From the NCBI GenBank assembly GCA_964573725.1, contig CAZNLJ010000031.1, positions 1 to 59,266 on the forward strand: a DNA stretch of 59,266 nt, written 5' to 3'. Under the pieces are notes generated by a model. The model did no database searches, was not told the origin of the DNA, and saw only the letters and a list, made by a program, of their open reading frames with translations. Numbering within the stretch: the stretch's first letter is position 1; every line of letters begins with the position of its first letter. The position numbers and the translations under genes are program-made. This stretch comes from UBA6168 sp964573725. GTDB taxonomy: Bacteria > Bacteroidota > Bacteroidia > Chitinophagales > Saprospiraceae. This document shows, piece after piece, positions 34,684 to 44,661 of the stretch.

Positions 34684-37600
34684 AGGAAACGAACAAGCGG
34701 GCCGCTTCCGGAAAATACGCCAGCGCGGACACCTGCCCCCGGAAACCTAGTCCACTTTCCGCCGGCGTCAAGGTGCTCCAATTTCCTGCCCCCAGGTTGA
34801 GCAGACAGGTTCCCCGGTTGCCGTCGTAATAGCCGGTGGAGACATCATGGGCGTGGTCGTTACCGACCAGCAGGAGGTCTTGGCGGCCGTCGGCGTCCAA
34901 ATCCGCTGCGAGGATGTCCGACAAGGGTGCCAGCTGGGCCGCTACGGGCAATTTTTCCCATACCCATCCGGTGGCCCGGTTCCAAAGGATGTGACTGGCG
35001 GTGGTGTTCACCGTACGGACCTGTGCGTCCGGAATCGCTCCCCGGTCCAGGATGGTATCGACCGTGGCGAAGCTGAACTTGCTGTAACTGGTGAATTTCT
35101 TCCGGAAATACGGGGACTGGGCGGCGAGCTCGTCCAGGTAGTTGACCGGATATTCCGCCATCTCCCCGTCCTTGTCTTTCCAGAATCCGGTCATGAGGGG
35201 ATCGATGGTCCCGTTGTTGTCCAGGTCGGCCGCGTACAGGCGCAAGGGAAAGCGATCGCTGACATGGAACCGGTGGTTCTCGCCGAGATTGCCCAGGATG
35301 AAGTCCGGCCGGCCGTCCCCATCCAGGTCCGCGGCGGTGACGGTACGCCAGAAACCGGATTTTTTCGAAATCACGGCCGGCGTGGCCGGTACCAGCTCCC
35401 GACCCGCCCGATTCGACAAGAGCACGGGCGCCTCCCATTCCCGGGTCACCATCAGGTCTTCCCAGCCGTCGCCGTCGGTATCGGCCCAGGCTGCGTCGGT
35501 GACCATACCCAAGGGCAAAGAAAGGGCCCGCTCGGCGGTGAAGGTGCCGCCTTCGTTGGACAGCAACCAGGACGGCGGCGCCAGGGGAAAGTTGCCCCGC
35601 TGGACCCGGGCGCCGATGAACAGGTCGATGTCGCCGTCGTGGTCCCAATCGGCCGCCCGGACCACGGCGCCCGAAAAGGCCGGAATCGGAAGTTCCTCCC
35701 GGACGAACGCGCCCCCCTCGTTCCGATACAGGCAATGCGCATAATCCGCTTCGTCCTCGTTGGCATATCCGCCGGCTACCGCCACAATATCCTGGTCGCC
35801 GTCCCCATCCAGGTCGAGGATCGCCAGGTCCGCCTCGAGGCAGTTCCGGATGCTGTCCAAACCGGACAGCCGACCGGGTAGCCACCTGCCTTCCCCTTGC
35901 AGGAAGACCGCCGGTGCCGAGCCGGGGCCACCCCCCAAGAGGAGGTCCGCCCGGCCGTCCCCATCCAGGTCCCCTTGCGCCATGCACGGACCGACCTGGG
36001 AAAATTTATGCTGGATAATGCGTTGGTTTTGGAAAAAATCGATGAAATCCTCCTGCAAATGCCGGTAATCGGGCATATCCGCCGTTTCCCGGAACAAGCC
36101 ATCGGCACCTGGCACGCCGACCGCCGAAGGGGAGCCCGCCACCGCGTCGGATTCCGACAAGCGCAACAACTGGTTGGACGGGACGCCGGTGAGGAAGGTG
36201 GTCCGCCCCCCCCCGGGCCAGTCCACCCGCACCGAATCGAGGACCGGACAATCGCCCAGCCCGATATGGATGACCGGGTCGACCGAGGAGATGTATCCCC
36301 GGCTGAGGAAATGTTCCTGATAGTACCACTTGCCGCCGGCCCAGGCGGAGACTTTGGCGCCGATGGCGGAACGGTTCTGTCCCTGTCCCTGCAAGGCGAT
36401 CCGGAGGAAATCCTGTCCCTCGCCCGGCCGGGGGTCCGTCCGGTTCCGATAGACGAAAGCCGGGTCGTTGATGTTGTTGACGACATAATCGAGGTCGCCG
36501 TCGTTGTCGAGGTCGACGAAAGCGGCCCCGTTGGAAAAGGAAGGCCGCTCCAGCCCCCACGCCGCCGCCCGGTTCTCGAACCGGAGGCCGCCGACATTCT
36601 CAAAGGCGTAATTGGAGACCTTCACCACCGGTATCCGCGGCAGGATGTCCGCATCCCCGGCCAGATAGCCGTACATATGGGCCTTGTAGTTGGTGAAATC
36701 CTTGTCCGTCAAATCCTTGGGGAATCCGTTGGTAATGAGGAGGTCCCGGTCGCCGTCGTTGTCGTAATCCGCGAACAGCGGGGACCAGCTCCACTCCGTC
36801 TGGTACACACCGGCCAGTTGGCCGATTTCGCTGAAGGGCGCCATTTGCCCGCCGACGAAACCGTTGTGGAGCTGCAACATGTTGCGGACATATTGCGTCT
36901 CGTAGCCGTGTTTTTGGTCGTAGACGTAGATGTTGTAGCTGTTCCCGTTGATGGTCTGCTTCTTCCGGAAATAGGCCTCCGGCAACATGTCCATGGTGAT
37001 GAGGTCCGGATTGCCGTCGTGATTGATATCCGCCAGATCGTTGCCCATGGAGAAGCGGGACTGGTAGGACAGGTATTCGGCGGCCTGGTTGCGGAAGGTG
37101 CCGTCGCCCTGATTGAGGTACAGCAGGTCGTTGGAGATGTAATCGTTGGAAACGTAGATATCCGGGAACCCGTCCCGGTTGATGTCGCCGACGGCGACAC
37201 CCAGGCCGAAGCCCTCGTAGCGGATCCCGGCGGCGAGGGTGACGTTGGTGAAGGTACCGTCCCCGTTGTTGCGGTACAGTTGGTCGTTGTTGATGGCGGA
37301 ACCGTCGGTGATCTTATCGCGGTAATTGGTGGGGACCTGCTTGTTGACGATGTTGTTTAGCACGTAGAGGTCGAGGTCTCCGTCGAGGTCGTAATCCAGG
37401 AAGGCGGCGTGCATGGAGTGTCCGGTATCGGCGACACCATAGGCGTCCGCGATTTCCCGGAAGGAAGGGATCCCGTCCGGTCCGGGACCTTGGTTGATCC
37501 AGAGCTGGTTCTTACGCAATTGGCTGTCGGGGTTCATGGTACAGGCGAAGTAGAGGTCCGTCCACCCGTCCCCATTGATATCGGCGGCCGCGACACCGCT

Positions 37601-37975
37601 GACCCACTGCCGGTTGGAGAGCCCCTCGAACCGGTCGGTGATGTCGCGGAAACGCAAGTCCCCTTCATTGCGGTAAATCCGGGTGGATACCTTGTTGCCG
37701 GTGAGGATGAGGTCCATCCGGCCGTCGTTGTCGAGGTCGGCGACCCCGACCCCGCCCCCGTTATACATGTATTCGTTGTGGAGGATATTGAAGGAATCCT
37801 GTTCGAGTACCTCGTTTACGAAAACGATGCCGGTACGCTCCGGCGGCAACAGTTCGAACAAGGCCTCTTCGACGGCGGGTTTTCCGCAGGAGGAAATGCC
37901 GACGGCGAGGAGAAGTGCCGGAAGCAAAATGGCGGCGGAAGGGCTCGGACAGGCGTGCGGTTTGCGGTGATACAT
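34616..37975 (-). CDS. FG-GAP/VCBS repeat lipoprotein with ASPIC/UnbV domain
   Basis: Exported lipoprotein of 1119 residues (signal ILLPALLLAVGISSC, lipidated Cys near 30). Multiple FG-GAP/VCBS repeats occupy both halves, with calcium-loop motifs such as VADLDNDGRMDLIL, AADINGDGWTDLYF, GDLDGDGRADLLL and AADLDGDGRPDFIL. In the middle (about 515-600) is an ASPIC/UnbV-type domain (GAKVSAWAGGKWYYQEH, VRVDWPGGGRTTFLTGV). Large CRTAC1-like proteins of this class are common next to SusC/SusD pairs in Bacteroidota, and their exact role is not established. It is downstream of SusD but beyond a strong terminator. Confidence 0.9.
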   Translation of the reverse strand: MYHRKPHACPSPSAAILLPALLLAVGISSCGKPAVEEALFELLPPERTGIVFVNEVLEQDSFNILHNEYMYNGGGVGVADLDNDGRMDLILTGNKVSTRIYRNEGDLRFRDITDRFEGLSNRQWVSGVAAADINGDGWTDLYFACTMNPDSQLRKNQLWINQGPGPDGIPSFREIADAYGVADTGHSMHAAFLDYDLDGDLDLYVLNNIVNKQVPTNYRDKITDGSAINNDQLYRNNGDGTFTNVTLAAGIRYEGFGLGVAVGDINRDGFPDIYVSNDYISNDLLYLNQGDGTFRNQAAEYLSYQSRFSMGNDLADINHDGNPDLITMDMLPEAYFRKKQTINGNSYNIYVYDQKHGYETQYVRNMLQLHNGFVGGQMAPFSEIGQLAGVYQTEWSWSPLFADYDNDGDRDLLITNGFPKDLTDKDFTNYKAHMYGYLAGDADILPRIPVVKVSNYAFENVGGLRFENRAAAWGLERPSFSNGAAFVDLDNDGDLDYVVNNINDPAFVYRNRTDPRPGEGQDFLRIALQGQGQNRSAIGAKVSAWAGGKWYYQEHFLSRGYISSVDPVIHIGLGDCPVLDSVRVDWPGGGRTTFLTGVPSNQLLRLSESDAVAGSPSAVGVPGADGLFRETADMPDYRHLQEDFIDFFQNQRIIQHKFSQVGPCMAQGDLDGDGRADLLLGGGPGSAPAVFLQGEGRWLPGRLSGLDSIRNCLEADLAILDLDGDGDQDIVAVAGGYANEDEADYAHCLYRNEGGAFVREELPIPAFSGAVVRAADWDHDGDIDLFIGARVQRGNFPLAPPSWLLSNEGGTFTAERALSLPLGMVTDAAWADTDGDGWEDLMVTREWEAPVLLSNRAGRELVPATPAVISKKSGFWRTVTAADLDGDGRPDFILGNLGENHRFHVSDRFPLRLYAADLDNNGTIDPLMTGFWKDKDGEMAEYPVNYLDELAAQSPYFRKKFTSYSKFSFATVDTILDRGAIPDAQVRTVNTTASHILWNRATGWVWEKLPVAAQLAPLSDILAADLDADGRQDLLLVGNDHAHDVSTGYYDGNRGTCLLNLGAGNWSTLTPAESGLGFRGQVSALAYFPEAARLFVSFNRGKLRAYELSGGFPGPRGPE

Positions 37976-38078
37976 GATGGTGAGGATGAAAGGTGGAACC
38001 CGGCGGAATTTCGTCGGTGGCGGTGCGGGAACCGGTCACCGGACCCGGATACCCGGCCCGGATCCATGGTCAAATTTC

Positions 38079-38116
38079 AAAAAAAAAAAGAGACTGCCCA
38101 AAATTGAGCAGTCTCT
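38079..38116 (-). terminator. Intrinsic terminator of the SusC/SusD operon
   Basis: On the minus strand a perfect 9-bp stem (AGAGACTGC with GCAGTCTCT, 38089-38116) with a 10-base loop is followed by an uninterrupted run of eleven U. It starts 25 bases after the SusD stop and has all features of a rho-independent terminator. Confidence 0.92.
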
Positions 38117-38141
38117 TCCCAAATACATGGCAGGGTGCGGC

Positions 38142-39869
38142 TTACCGGTTTTGGACCAGGCGGCCACCCATCAGGTCGATCTGCGACTGCGGCAGCGGGT
38201 AGAGGGCATCTTCCGCACCGACCGTGCTGGCACTCTGGTAGAGGGTCGGCAGTTCGGACTTCTCGTAAGGAAGGATGCGGTTGAGCTCCTGGGTGACATT
38301 CCCCCAGCGCTGGAGGTCGAAGAAGCGGTGGCCTTCCATACCCAGTTCCAGCTTGCGTTCCATCTGGAGAGCCGTCAGGGCCTTTTCCTTGGTGTCGAAA
38401 GCGGAGGAAGGATATTCGGCGATCGAGTAGTTGGCCGCCGCAGAGCCGTCGTCGTTCTTGACGAAGCCGTCCGGATTGGCGGCGCGGGCACGGATCAGGT
38501 TGATATTGTTGCGGGCACCTTGGAGATCGCCGGTTTCGATGAGGCACTCGGCATGGAGCAGGAGCACATCGGCGTAGCGGATCAAGCGGTAGCCGTTTGT
38601 GGTGTAACCGGAGGTCCAGTTGCCGACTTCCGTGAGGTTGCCTTCCTGGGCCTTGCGGTAGACCTGCTTCTTCGGGCTGTAAGGCCCGCCGTAGCCTTGG
38701 TCACGGATCCAGTCCTGGCCCGTGTGCGGACCCCAGTCGAGGTAAGGGATACCACGGCGACCGACCGTCCAGTCGAGGCGCGGATCCACCGGACGGGCGT
38801 CCGGGGTGAACGGATCGGTGGTGGTCAGGCCGGCATCGTTGGCGAGCGGATCGTTGTTGTAGGAGCCGTCGAGGATGGGCAGGCCGTTGACCGTCTTGAA
38901 GGAGTTGACCAGGTCGTGGCTGGGCTGGAAGAAGCCGCAGCAACCGCCGGGGGATCCACCGCCCTTGTAGGGGAAGTTGAGGACTTCGCCCCAGCCGCCG
39001 TTCCAGCCGCCGGAACCGTCGTTGACGGAGTATTGGACGGTATAGATGGCTTCCACCCCGTTGCGGTATTCCGCATCGAAGATATCACCGTAGCGCGGCT
39101 CCAGGCCGATGGCGGAACCGTCCGGTGCCGTGCCGTTGGCGACGACCCATTCGAGTTCGGTCCTGGCCTTGGCGTAGTCCTTGTTCATCTGCATCAGGCC
39201 TTTGGCCAGCAGGACGCGGGCGACCGTCCCGTTGAAGCGGCCGACCTGGCCCATGTTGTTGGGCAGGCCTACACCGGCTTCGAGGTCGGCAAGGATCTGG
39301 GCGCGGACATCCACCGTGTTGGTGACGGCTTCGAGGTCCGTGTTCTCATCGACATAGCAGATATCCCGCCACAGGCGCCATGCCTCGAGGTGGTAGTATC
39401 CGCGGAGCGTACGGGCCTGGCGGCGGAAGGAATCCGCTTCCTCGGCGGTGACGGTGCCGTTCGTCTCGGCGACAGCCAATACTTTCAGCATTTCGTTGCA
39501 GCGGGAGATCCCTTCGTAGACGGAGCCCCACTTCACCCGCAGGTAGGGGTTGGTGGAAGTTTCGGTATACGTCTGGATCGGGTTGATGTCCGGCTGGTCA
39601 CCGGCATCCGTTCCCTTGTTGGCCTCCATACCGCGGATGGAGCCGTACACCCAGTTGGAAGAGGCGGCTTCCCAACCGAATCCGTTGGAAGAAACCCCGT
39701 CGATCATGGAATAGGCACCGATCAGCAGGTTGTTGACCCCATCCCGGGTGGCCAGGATCTGGGCATCCAGGGAGCCGTTGGGCGTAATCTCCAGGAATTC
39801 CTCCTTACAGGAGAACGGAAGGGCCAGCACCAGGCCCATGACGATAAATTTGATATTGAATTTTTTCAT
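38142..39869 (-). CDS. SusD/RagB-like nutrient-binding lipoprotein
   Basis: Surface lipoprotein of 575 residues that caps the SusC channel and captures the ligand. The lipoprotein signal ends in ALPFSC (Cys near 21). The N-terminal SusD-like region (TPNGSLDAQILATRDGVNNLLIGAY, then WGSVYEGISRCNEML) and the C-terminal RagB/SusD region (NGYRLIRYADVLLLHAECLIETG, NLIRARAA and ALQMERKLELGMEGHRFFDLQRWG) are canonical. The gene starts 24 bases after the SusC stop and ends just before the terminator. The ligand cannot be read from the sequence; the upstream kinase suggests a pentose- or polyol-containing compound. Confidence 0.95.
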   Translation of the reverse strand: MKKFNIKFIVMGLVLALPFSCKEEFLEITPNGSLDAQILATRDGVNNLLIGAYSMIDGVSSNGFGWEAASSNWVYGSIRGMEANKGTDAGDQPDINPIQTYTETSTNPYLRVKWGSVYEGISRCNEMLKVLAVAETNGTVTAEEADSFRRQARTLRGYYHLEAWRLWRDICYVDENTDLEAVTNTVDVRAQILADLEAGVGLPNNMGQVGRFNGTVARVLLAKGLMQMNKDYAKARTELEWVVANGTAPDGSAIGLEPRYGDIFDAEYRNGVEAIYTVQYSVNDGSGGWNGGWGEVLNFPYKGGGSPGGCCGFFQPSHDLVNSFKTVNGLPILDGSYNNDPLANDAGLTTTDPFTPDARPVDPRLDWTVGRRGIPYLDWGPHTGQDWIRDQGYGGPYSPKKQVYRKAQEGNLTEVGNWTSGYTTNGYRLIRYADVLLLHAECLIETGDLQGARNNINLIRARAANPDGFVKNDDGSAAANYSIAEYPSSAFDTKEKALTALQMERKLELGMEGHRFFDLQRWGNVTQELNRILPYEKSELPTLYQSASTVGAEDALYPLPQSQIDLMGGRLVQNR

Positions 39870-39893
39870 TTGAATACTATTTGAAGTGAATCA

Positions 39894-42800
39894 TTAGAAA
39901 CCGACATTCAGACCGAACAGGAAGGTCTTGGACAACGGATAGTTACCGTGGTCAATACCAAACGCCGTATCGCCGCCATTGTTCACGTCGGGATCGAGGC
40001 CGGAGTAACCGGTGAGGGTAAAGAGGTTGGTACCCTGCAGGTACAAGCGCATGCTGCCGATGCGGGCGCTGCTGAGCATGCTTTGCGGGAGGGTGTAGCC
40101 CAGTTGCAGCGTGCGCAGGCGGAAGAAGGAGCCGTCCTCCACGTAATAGCTGGCGGACTGGGTGTTGGTGGAGAAGTTGGACTTGTTGGAAGCCTTCGGC
40201 GTCGTCGCGTTCGGGTTCTGTTCCGTCCAGCTGTTATTCAGCAGGTCCTGGCTTTTCTGACCCTGGAAGGAAGGCCAGAAATCCAACCACCAGCGGTTGT
40301 AGTTGAAGACATCGTTGCCCTGGGAACCGAAGAAGAAGGCGGTCAGGTCGAAGTTCTTGTAGTTGAGGCCCAGGTTGAGACCATAGGTGAAATCCGGGTT
40401 CGGATTGCCGATATAGGTCCGGTCGTCCGGCGTGATGACCCCGTCGCCGTCGATGTCGGCGAACTTGAAGAAGCCCGGCTCGGCACCGTCCTGGCTGGCA
40501 TGGGCATCCACATCGGCCTGGCTCTGGAAGAGGCCGAGGACCTGGTAGCCGTAGAATTCGGACAAGGCACGGCCCACCTCGTTGCGGTTGAAGGCACCGA
40601 TCCGGGAGGAACCGGAGTCGAAGAAGTCGATGTCGTCCGCGAACTTGACGATTTCGTTCTTGTAGGTCGTGAAGGTCAAGGTAGCGTCGAAGCTCAGGTC
40701 GGAAGTGATCTTGGTGCGGTAGTCGAGCTGGAGGTCGATACCGGAGTTCTTGATTTCACCGACGTTGCGGGCCGGTACGGAAGCGGCGCCGTAGATGCTC
40801 GGCAGCGGTACGTTGACGAGGAGGTCTGCGGCGGACTTGGTGTAGTAGTCGAAGGATACCTGCAGTTTGTCACTCAACAAGGTGGCATCGAAACCGATGT
40901 TGGTGGTGGTCTGCGTTTCCCACTTGGTATCGGCGTTGCCGATCCGCGTCGGGCGGAAACCTTGGAGGGAGGAGCCACCGGCGCCGTTCAGGTCATAGTT
41001 GGAGGAGCCCGGGTCGCCACCGAAGAGGAAGAACTGGTTGGCGGGGCTGACCGGCAGCTGGTTACCCATGGTACCGTAACCACCCCGGATCTTCAGGTCG
41101 GAGAGGAGGTCGCCGGCGGAGAAGAAATCGCTGACCCGTACCCCACCGGAAACGGAGGGGAATACACCGTAGCGGTAATCGGCACCGAAACGGGAGGAGC
41201 CGTCACGGCGGACCGTCGCACTCAGGTAATAGCGGTTGTTGTAGTTGTAATCCGCACGGACGAAAGCCGAAGCCAAGGTGGTGGGGGTGCCGAAGCCGGA
41301 GGAGGCGTTCTGGATCTGGGCACCGTTGCTGACCGTCCGGAATGCCGGGTTATCGGAGAAATAGCCGGCGCGGGAAGCACTGACACTGCGGCCGATACCA
41401 TACTTGACGGCTTCGTAGCCGGCGACCGCCAGCACGCTGTGCATGCCGAAGTCACGGTCGAAGGTCAGGGAGTTGGTCCACACCCAGTCGCTGTTGTAGT
41501 AGGAGTTTTCGTTGTAGGAGGCGGAGGCGATGTTTTCCGCGTTTTCGTAGGTGGCGGGAGCCCAGTCGGTGTTGTAGCCGGCCTGGTAGGTACCCCCGAA
41601 CGTGGTGCGGGCGTTGAGGCCCTTGACGATCTCGAGGTCCAGGTAAGTGGAACCGAGGATCCGGATGTCGTTCTGGCGGTCGTCCTGTTCGCGTACCTGG
41701 CGGGCGTAGACGTTACGGCCGTTCCCGAGACGGGGTGCGATCCCCGTACCGCCGAAATCACCGGCCTGGAAGTCGTGGGTGACCCCGGCGACGGGCGTGG
41801 TGATGACGTGCGGCACCAAGGGCTGGGCGCGGTAGAGACCTTCCGAGACGAAGCTGGCTTCCGCGCCGTTCCCCGGCGTCCCGTTGCCGGTGCGGCCGGT
41901 GACCGTCAGGTTTTCCCCGAAGGTGAGGCGCTTGTTGGCCATCTTGAATTCGGAGTTGAGGCGGGCGGAATACCGCTTGTTGAAGTTGCTGATGACGATC
42001 CCTTCCTGGTCGAAGTAGTTCAGGCCGGCGTAGAAGCGGGCGTTCTCGTTGCCACCGGAGAGGGACACATCGTGGTTCATGATGAGGGCATCCCGGGTCA
42101 GGACATCCCACCAGTCGGTATCGGCGCCCCAGGCCGGAAGGGTCGGGCTGGCGTTGGAGGAGGCCCCGTAGATCGGGTGGGTCTCGTTGGTGCCGTCGTT
42201 GCGGTAGACCAACCACTGCAGGTCGGCGTATTCCCGGGCATTGAGGAGGTTGCCGGAGGCATCACCGGGGCCCTGGGTACCGACGTACATGTCATAGTTG
42301 ACCTTGATGCCGGAATTTTGGCCCTTCTTGGTGGTGACGAGGATGACCCCGTTGGCGGCGCGGGAACCGTAGATGGAGGCGGCACCGGCATCCTTCAGGA
42401 CGGAGATGGACTCCACGTCGTTCGGGTTCAGGTTGGAGATGTCCTGTGTCGGGACACCATCGACGATATACAGCGGGTCGTTCGCCCCGGAGAAGGAGGA
42501 GAACCCGCGGATCCGAACCTTGGCGGCGCTGCCCGGACGGCCGTCGCCGGAGACGGTCACCCCGGAGACACGGCCCTGCAGCTGGCTGGTGATGTTGCTG
42601 CTGGGAATCTGGGTCAAGGTTTCCGTATTGACGGTGGAGACGGCCCCGGTCAGGTCCTTCTTTTGCTGGGCGGTATAGCCGGTGACGACGATTTCGTTCA
42701 GGATCTGTGCGTCCGGGTCCATACGGACGTTGATGGTGCCGTTGTCGCCGACCGCCACATTCTGGGTCTGGTAGCCGGTGAATGAGAAGACCAGGGTGGA

Positions 42801-43043
42801 GCCTTTGTCCGCCCGGAGCTCATAGCTTCCGTCGATGTCGCTGATGGTACCGGTGGAGGTCCCCTGGATCAGGATGTTCACACCGGGCAGGCCGACACCC
42901 GTCTCATCTGTGATGACCCCCTTGACAGCGATGCTCTGGGCGAGGATCCCACTGGAAAAGAACAGTATGAACATCAGGGAGAGCCCTCCCGGTCGCATTA
43001 GCCTGAACAGGCCAAGTGGAATAGATAAATGTTTCTGTTTCAT
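39894..43043 (-). CDS. SusC/RagA-type TonB-linked outer-membrane transporter
   Basis: Outer-membrane active transporter of 1049 residues. A signal peptide ends near 35 (SSGILAQS). The CarboxypepD_reg-like domain (about 38-115; VKGVITDETGVGLPGVNI) is followed by a TonB-box-like segment (NEIVVTGYTAQQKKDLTGAV), the plug with the SusC signature (YIVDGVPTQDISNLNPNDVESISVLKDA, GSRAANGVILVTTKKG in parts) and a 22-strand barrel. It pairs with the adjacent SusD. It lies 121 bases after the xylulokinase stop, with an A/T-rich leader that may hold its own promoter. Confidence 0.96.
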   Translation of the reverse strand: MKQKHLSIPLGLFRLMRPGGLSLMFILFFSSGILAQSIAVKGVITDETGVGLPGVNILIQGTSTGTISDIDGSYELRADKGSTLVFSFTGYQTQNVAVGDNGTINVRMDPDAQILNEIVVTGYTAQQKKDLTGAVSTVNTETLTQIPSSNITSQLQGRVSGVTVSGDGRPGSAAKVRIRGFSSFSGANDPLYIVDGVPTQDISNLNPNDVESISVLKDAGAASIYGSRAANGVILVTTKKGQNSGIKVNYDMYVGTQGPGDASGNLLNAREYADLQWLVYRNDGTNETHPIYGASSNASPTLPAWGADTDWWDVLTRDALIMNHDVSLSGGNENARFYAGLNYFDQEGIVISNFNKRYSARLNSEFKMANKRLTFGENLTVTGRTGNGTPGNGAEASFVSEGLYRAQPLVPHVITTPVAGVTHDFQAGDFGGTGIAPRLGNGRNVYARQVREQDDRQNDIRILGSTYLDLEIVKGLNARTTFGGTYQAGYNTDWAPATYENAENIASASYNENSYYNSDWVWTNSLTFDRDFGMHSVLAVAGYEAVKYGIGRSVSASRAGYFSDNPAFRTVSNGAQIQNASSGFGTPTTLASAFVRADYNYNNRYYLSATVRRDGSSRFGADYRYGVFPSVSGGVRVSDFFSAGDLLSDLKIRGGYGTMGNQLPVSPANQFFLFGGDPGSSNYDLNGAGGSSLQGFRPTRIGNADTKWETQTTTNIGFDATLLSDKLQVSFDYYTKSAADLLVNVPLPSIYGAASVPARNVGEIKNSGIDLQLDYRTKITSDLSFDATLTFTTYKNEIVKFADDIDFFDSGSSRIGAFNRNEVGRALSEFYGYQVLGLFQSQADVDAHASQDGAEPGFFKFADIDGDGVITPDDRTYIGNPNPDFTYGLNLGLNYKNFDLTAFFFGSQGNDVFNYNRWWLDFWPSFQGQKSQDLLNNSWTEQNPNATTPKASNKSNFSTNTQSASYYVEDGSFFRLRTLQLGYTLPQSMLSSARIGSMRLYLQGTNLFTLTGYSGLDPDVNNGGDTAFGIDHGNYPLSKTFLFGLNVGF

Positions 43044-43087
43044 ACTTAATTTTAAATTGAATGAATAAAAAAAATAACTACCACCTG

Positions 43088-43095
43088 AAAATATA
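43088..43095 (-). promoter_or_regulatory. Weak candidate -7 box TATATTTT before SusC
   Basis: Seven of eight to TAnnTTTG, 45 bases upstream of the SusC ATG in an A/T-rich leader. No -33 TTG is seen. It would allow SusC/SusD transcription apart from the kinase. Confidence 0.25.
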
Positions 43096-43164
43096 CGGAC
43101 TCAGGAAGTTTCTCCGTGTTATGGCCCCGCTGCCGGAAGTCGACCGGGCATATCCCGACCGGCT

Positions 43165-44661
43165 TCAGGGCTGTGCGTCCGAACCGGAAAGCGCTACCCG
43201 GAGCGCCTGCTCCCAGCGGCTGTACGCTTCCCGGTAAGCGGCCGGGTCCGGCTGCGGATCGTAGGTCCGGACAAGCTCGGTCGACAGGTCGGCCTGCTCG
43301 GCTACCAACCCTGGGGCGACGCCGGCCCCTTTGGCGGCTCCCGCCGCCCCGTGGGTGCGGACCAGCTGAATCGAACACTGTAACAAGGTAGCAACGGTTT
43401 CCGAAAAAATGGCGGACTGGAACAAATTGTCATTCCCGACGCGCAAAATTTTTACCGGCATCCCTGTTTCCCGCAGGATTTGCACCCCGTACACAAAAGC
43501 GAAAGCGATTCCTTCCAGGGCTGCCCGGACCAAGTGGGACTTTCCGTGCACATTGAAATGCAGGTTGCAAAACCGACCGCCCGGCGTCCGATTTTCCAAC
43601 ATGCGTTCGGCACCGTTGCCGAACGGCAACACCACCAGCTCCTCCGAACCGACCGCGACTTCGCCGGCCAGTTTTTCCATGGTTTCGTACGGCGTCCCGC
43701 TTCCCAGCAGCTGCCGTCGCAGCCAGCTGTATTGGATACCCGCCCCGTTGATGCAAAGCAGCAGACCGATGCGGGGCTTGTCCGGCCGATGGTTGACATG
43801 CGCGAATCCGTTGATCCGTGACAAGGGATCGTAACGGGGCTTGTCCGTCACGCCATATACCACACCGGACGTGCCGCCGGTAGCGGCGATTTCTCCCGGC
43901 GAGACCACCCCGAGCGACCAGGCGTTGTTCGGCTGGTCGCCGGCCCGGTAGGTGACCGGGGTACCCTCCCGCAGGCCCGTCTCGGCGGCGGCTTCCGCCG
44001 TCAGGACACCCTGCGGGGAAAAAGTCGGCACCACAGGCGGCAACAGGTCCCGAGAAATCCCCAACCCGTCCAAGACCCACTCCGCAGGTCGCTCCGATCG
44101 GAAGTCCCAGAGGATGGCTTCGGACAAACCGCCCGGTGTCGTACACAGCTCGCCCGTCAGCCGCATGGCGATGTAATCCCCGGGCAGCATCATCTTGTCA
44201 ATCCGGTCGAAAAGGGCAGGTTCGTGCACCTGCACCCATTTTAGCTTGGCGGCGGTGAAATTTCCGGGACTGTTCAGCAGTCGGTCCAAACAACGTGGCT
44301 CCCCCAAGTCCCGGAACGCCCTGGCTCCCGTCTCCACCGCACGGCTGTCGCACCAGATGATGGCCGGCCGCAGCACCCGCCGATCCCGGTCCACCAAAAC
44401 CAAGCCGTGCATCTGATAGGCCAATCCGATCGCCCGGATATCGGCAGGGGAAACACCCGCCTGCGATAAGACCTGCCGCACCGCCAGGCACACATGATCC
44501 CACCATACCGAAGGCTCCTGTTCCGCCCATCCGGCCCGCTCGGCCGATATCGGCATCTCGGTCGCCGGCGACTGGGCCGCAGCGACCGATTCTCCGGTTT
44601 CGGCGGCAACCAAGGATGCCTTGACAGCGGAACTGCCGATGTCAATACCGAGTAAGTACAT
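43165..44661 (-). CDS. xylB: FGGY-family carbohydrate kinase, xylulokinase type
   Basis: Cytosolic sugar kinase of 498 residues, most like xylulokinase (ATP + D-xylulose to D-xylulose 5-phosphate). The N-terminal ATPase strand is YLLGIDIGSSAVKASL, with the conserved Asp near residue 7. The sugar-binding signature YQMHGLVLVD lies near 83, PAIIWCDSRA near 100, and the catalytic base Asp242 in YRAGDQPNNAW. The C-terminal ATPase lobe has the adenosine motif AAGAAKGAG near 445. Its substrate could be another ketopentose or related ketose. It lies between a kinase-derived regulator and SusC on the same strand. A 481-base spacer separates it from the regulator, so it probably has its own promoter. 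Confidence 0.9.
   Translation of the reverse strand: MYLLGIDIGSSAVKASLVAAETGESVAAAQSPATEMPISAERAGWAEQEPSVWWDHVCLAVRQVLSQAGVSPADIRAIGLAYQMHGLVLVDRDRRVLRPAIIWCDSRAVETGARAFRDLGEPRCLDRLLNSPGNFTAAKLKWVQVHEPALFDRIDKMMLPGDYIAMRLTGELCTTPGGLSEAILWDFRSERPAEWVLDGLGISRDLLPPVVPTFSPQGVLTAEAAAETGLREGTPVTYRAGDQPNNAWSLGVVSPGEIAATGGTSGVVYGVTDKPRYDPLSRINGFAHVNHRPDKPRIGLLLCINGAGIQYSWLRRQLLGSGTPYETMEKLAGEVAVGSEELVVLPFGNGAERMLENRTPGGRFCNLHFNVHGKSHLVRAALEGIAFAFVYGVQILRETGMPVKILRVGNDNLFQSAIFSETVATLLQCSIQLVRTHGAAGAAKGAGVAPGLVAEQADLSTELVRTYDPQPDPAAYREAYSRWEQALRVALSGSDAQP

Noticed and set aside
39948..42785. 945-codon plus-strand frame antisense to SusC
   Set aside because: Val/Gly/Glu-rich translation with no signal, membrane or domain pattern; the SusC reading is unambiguous.
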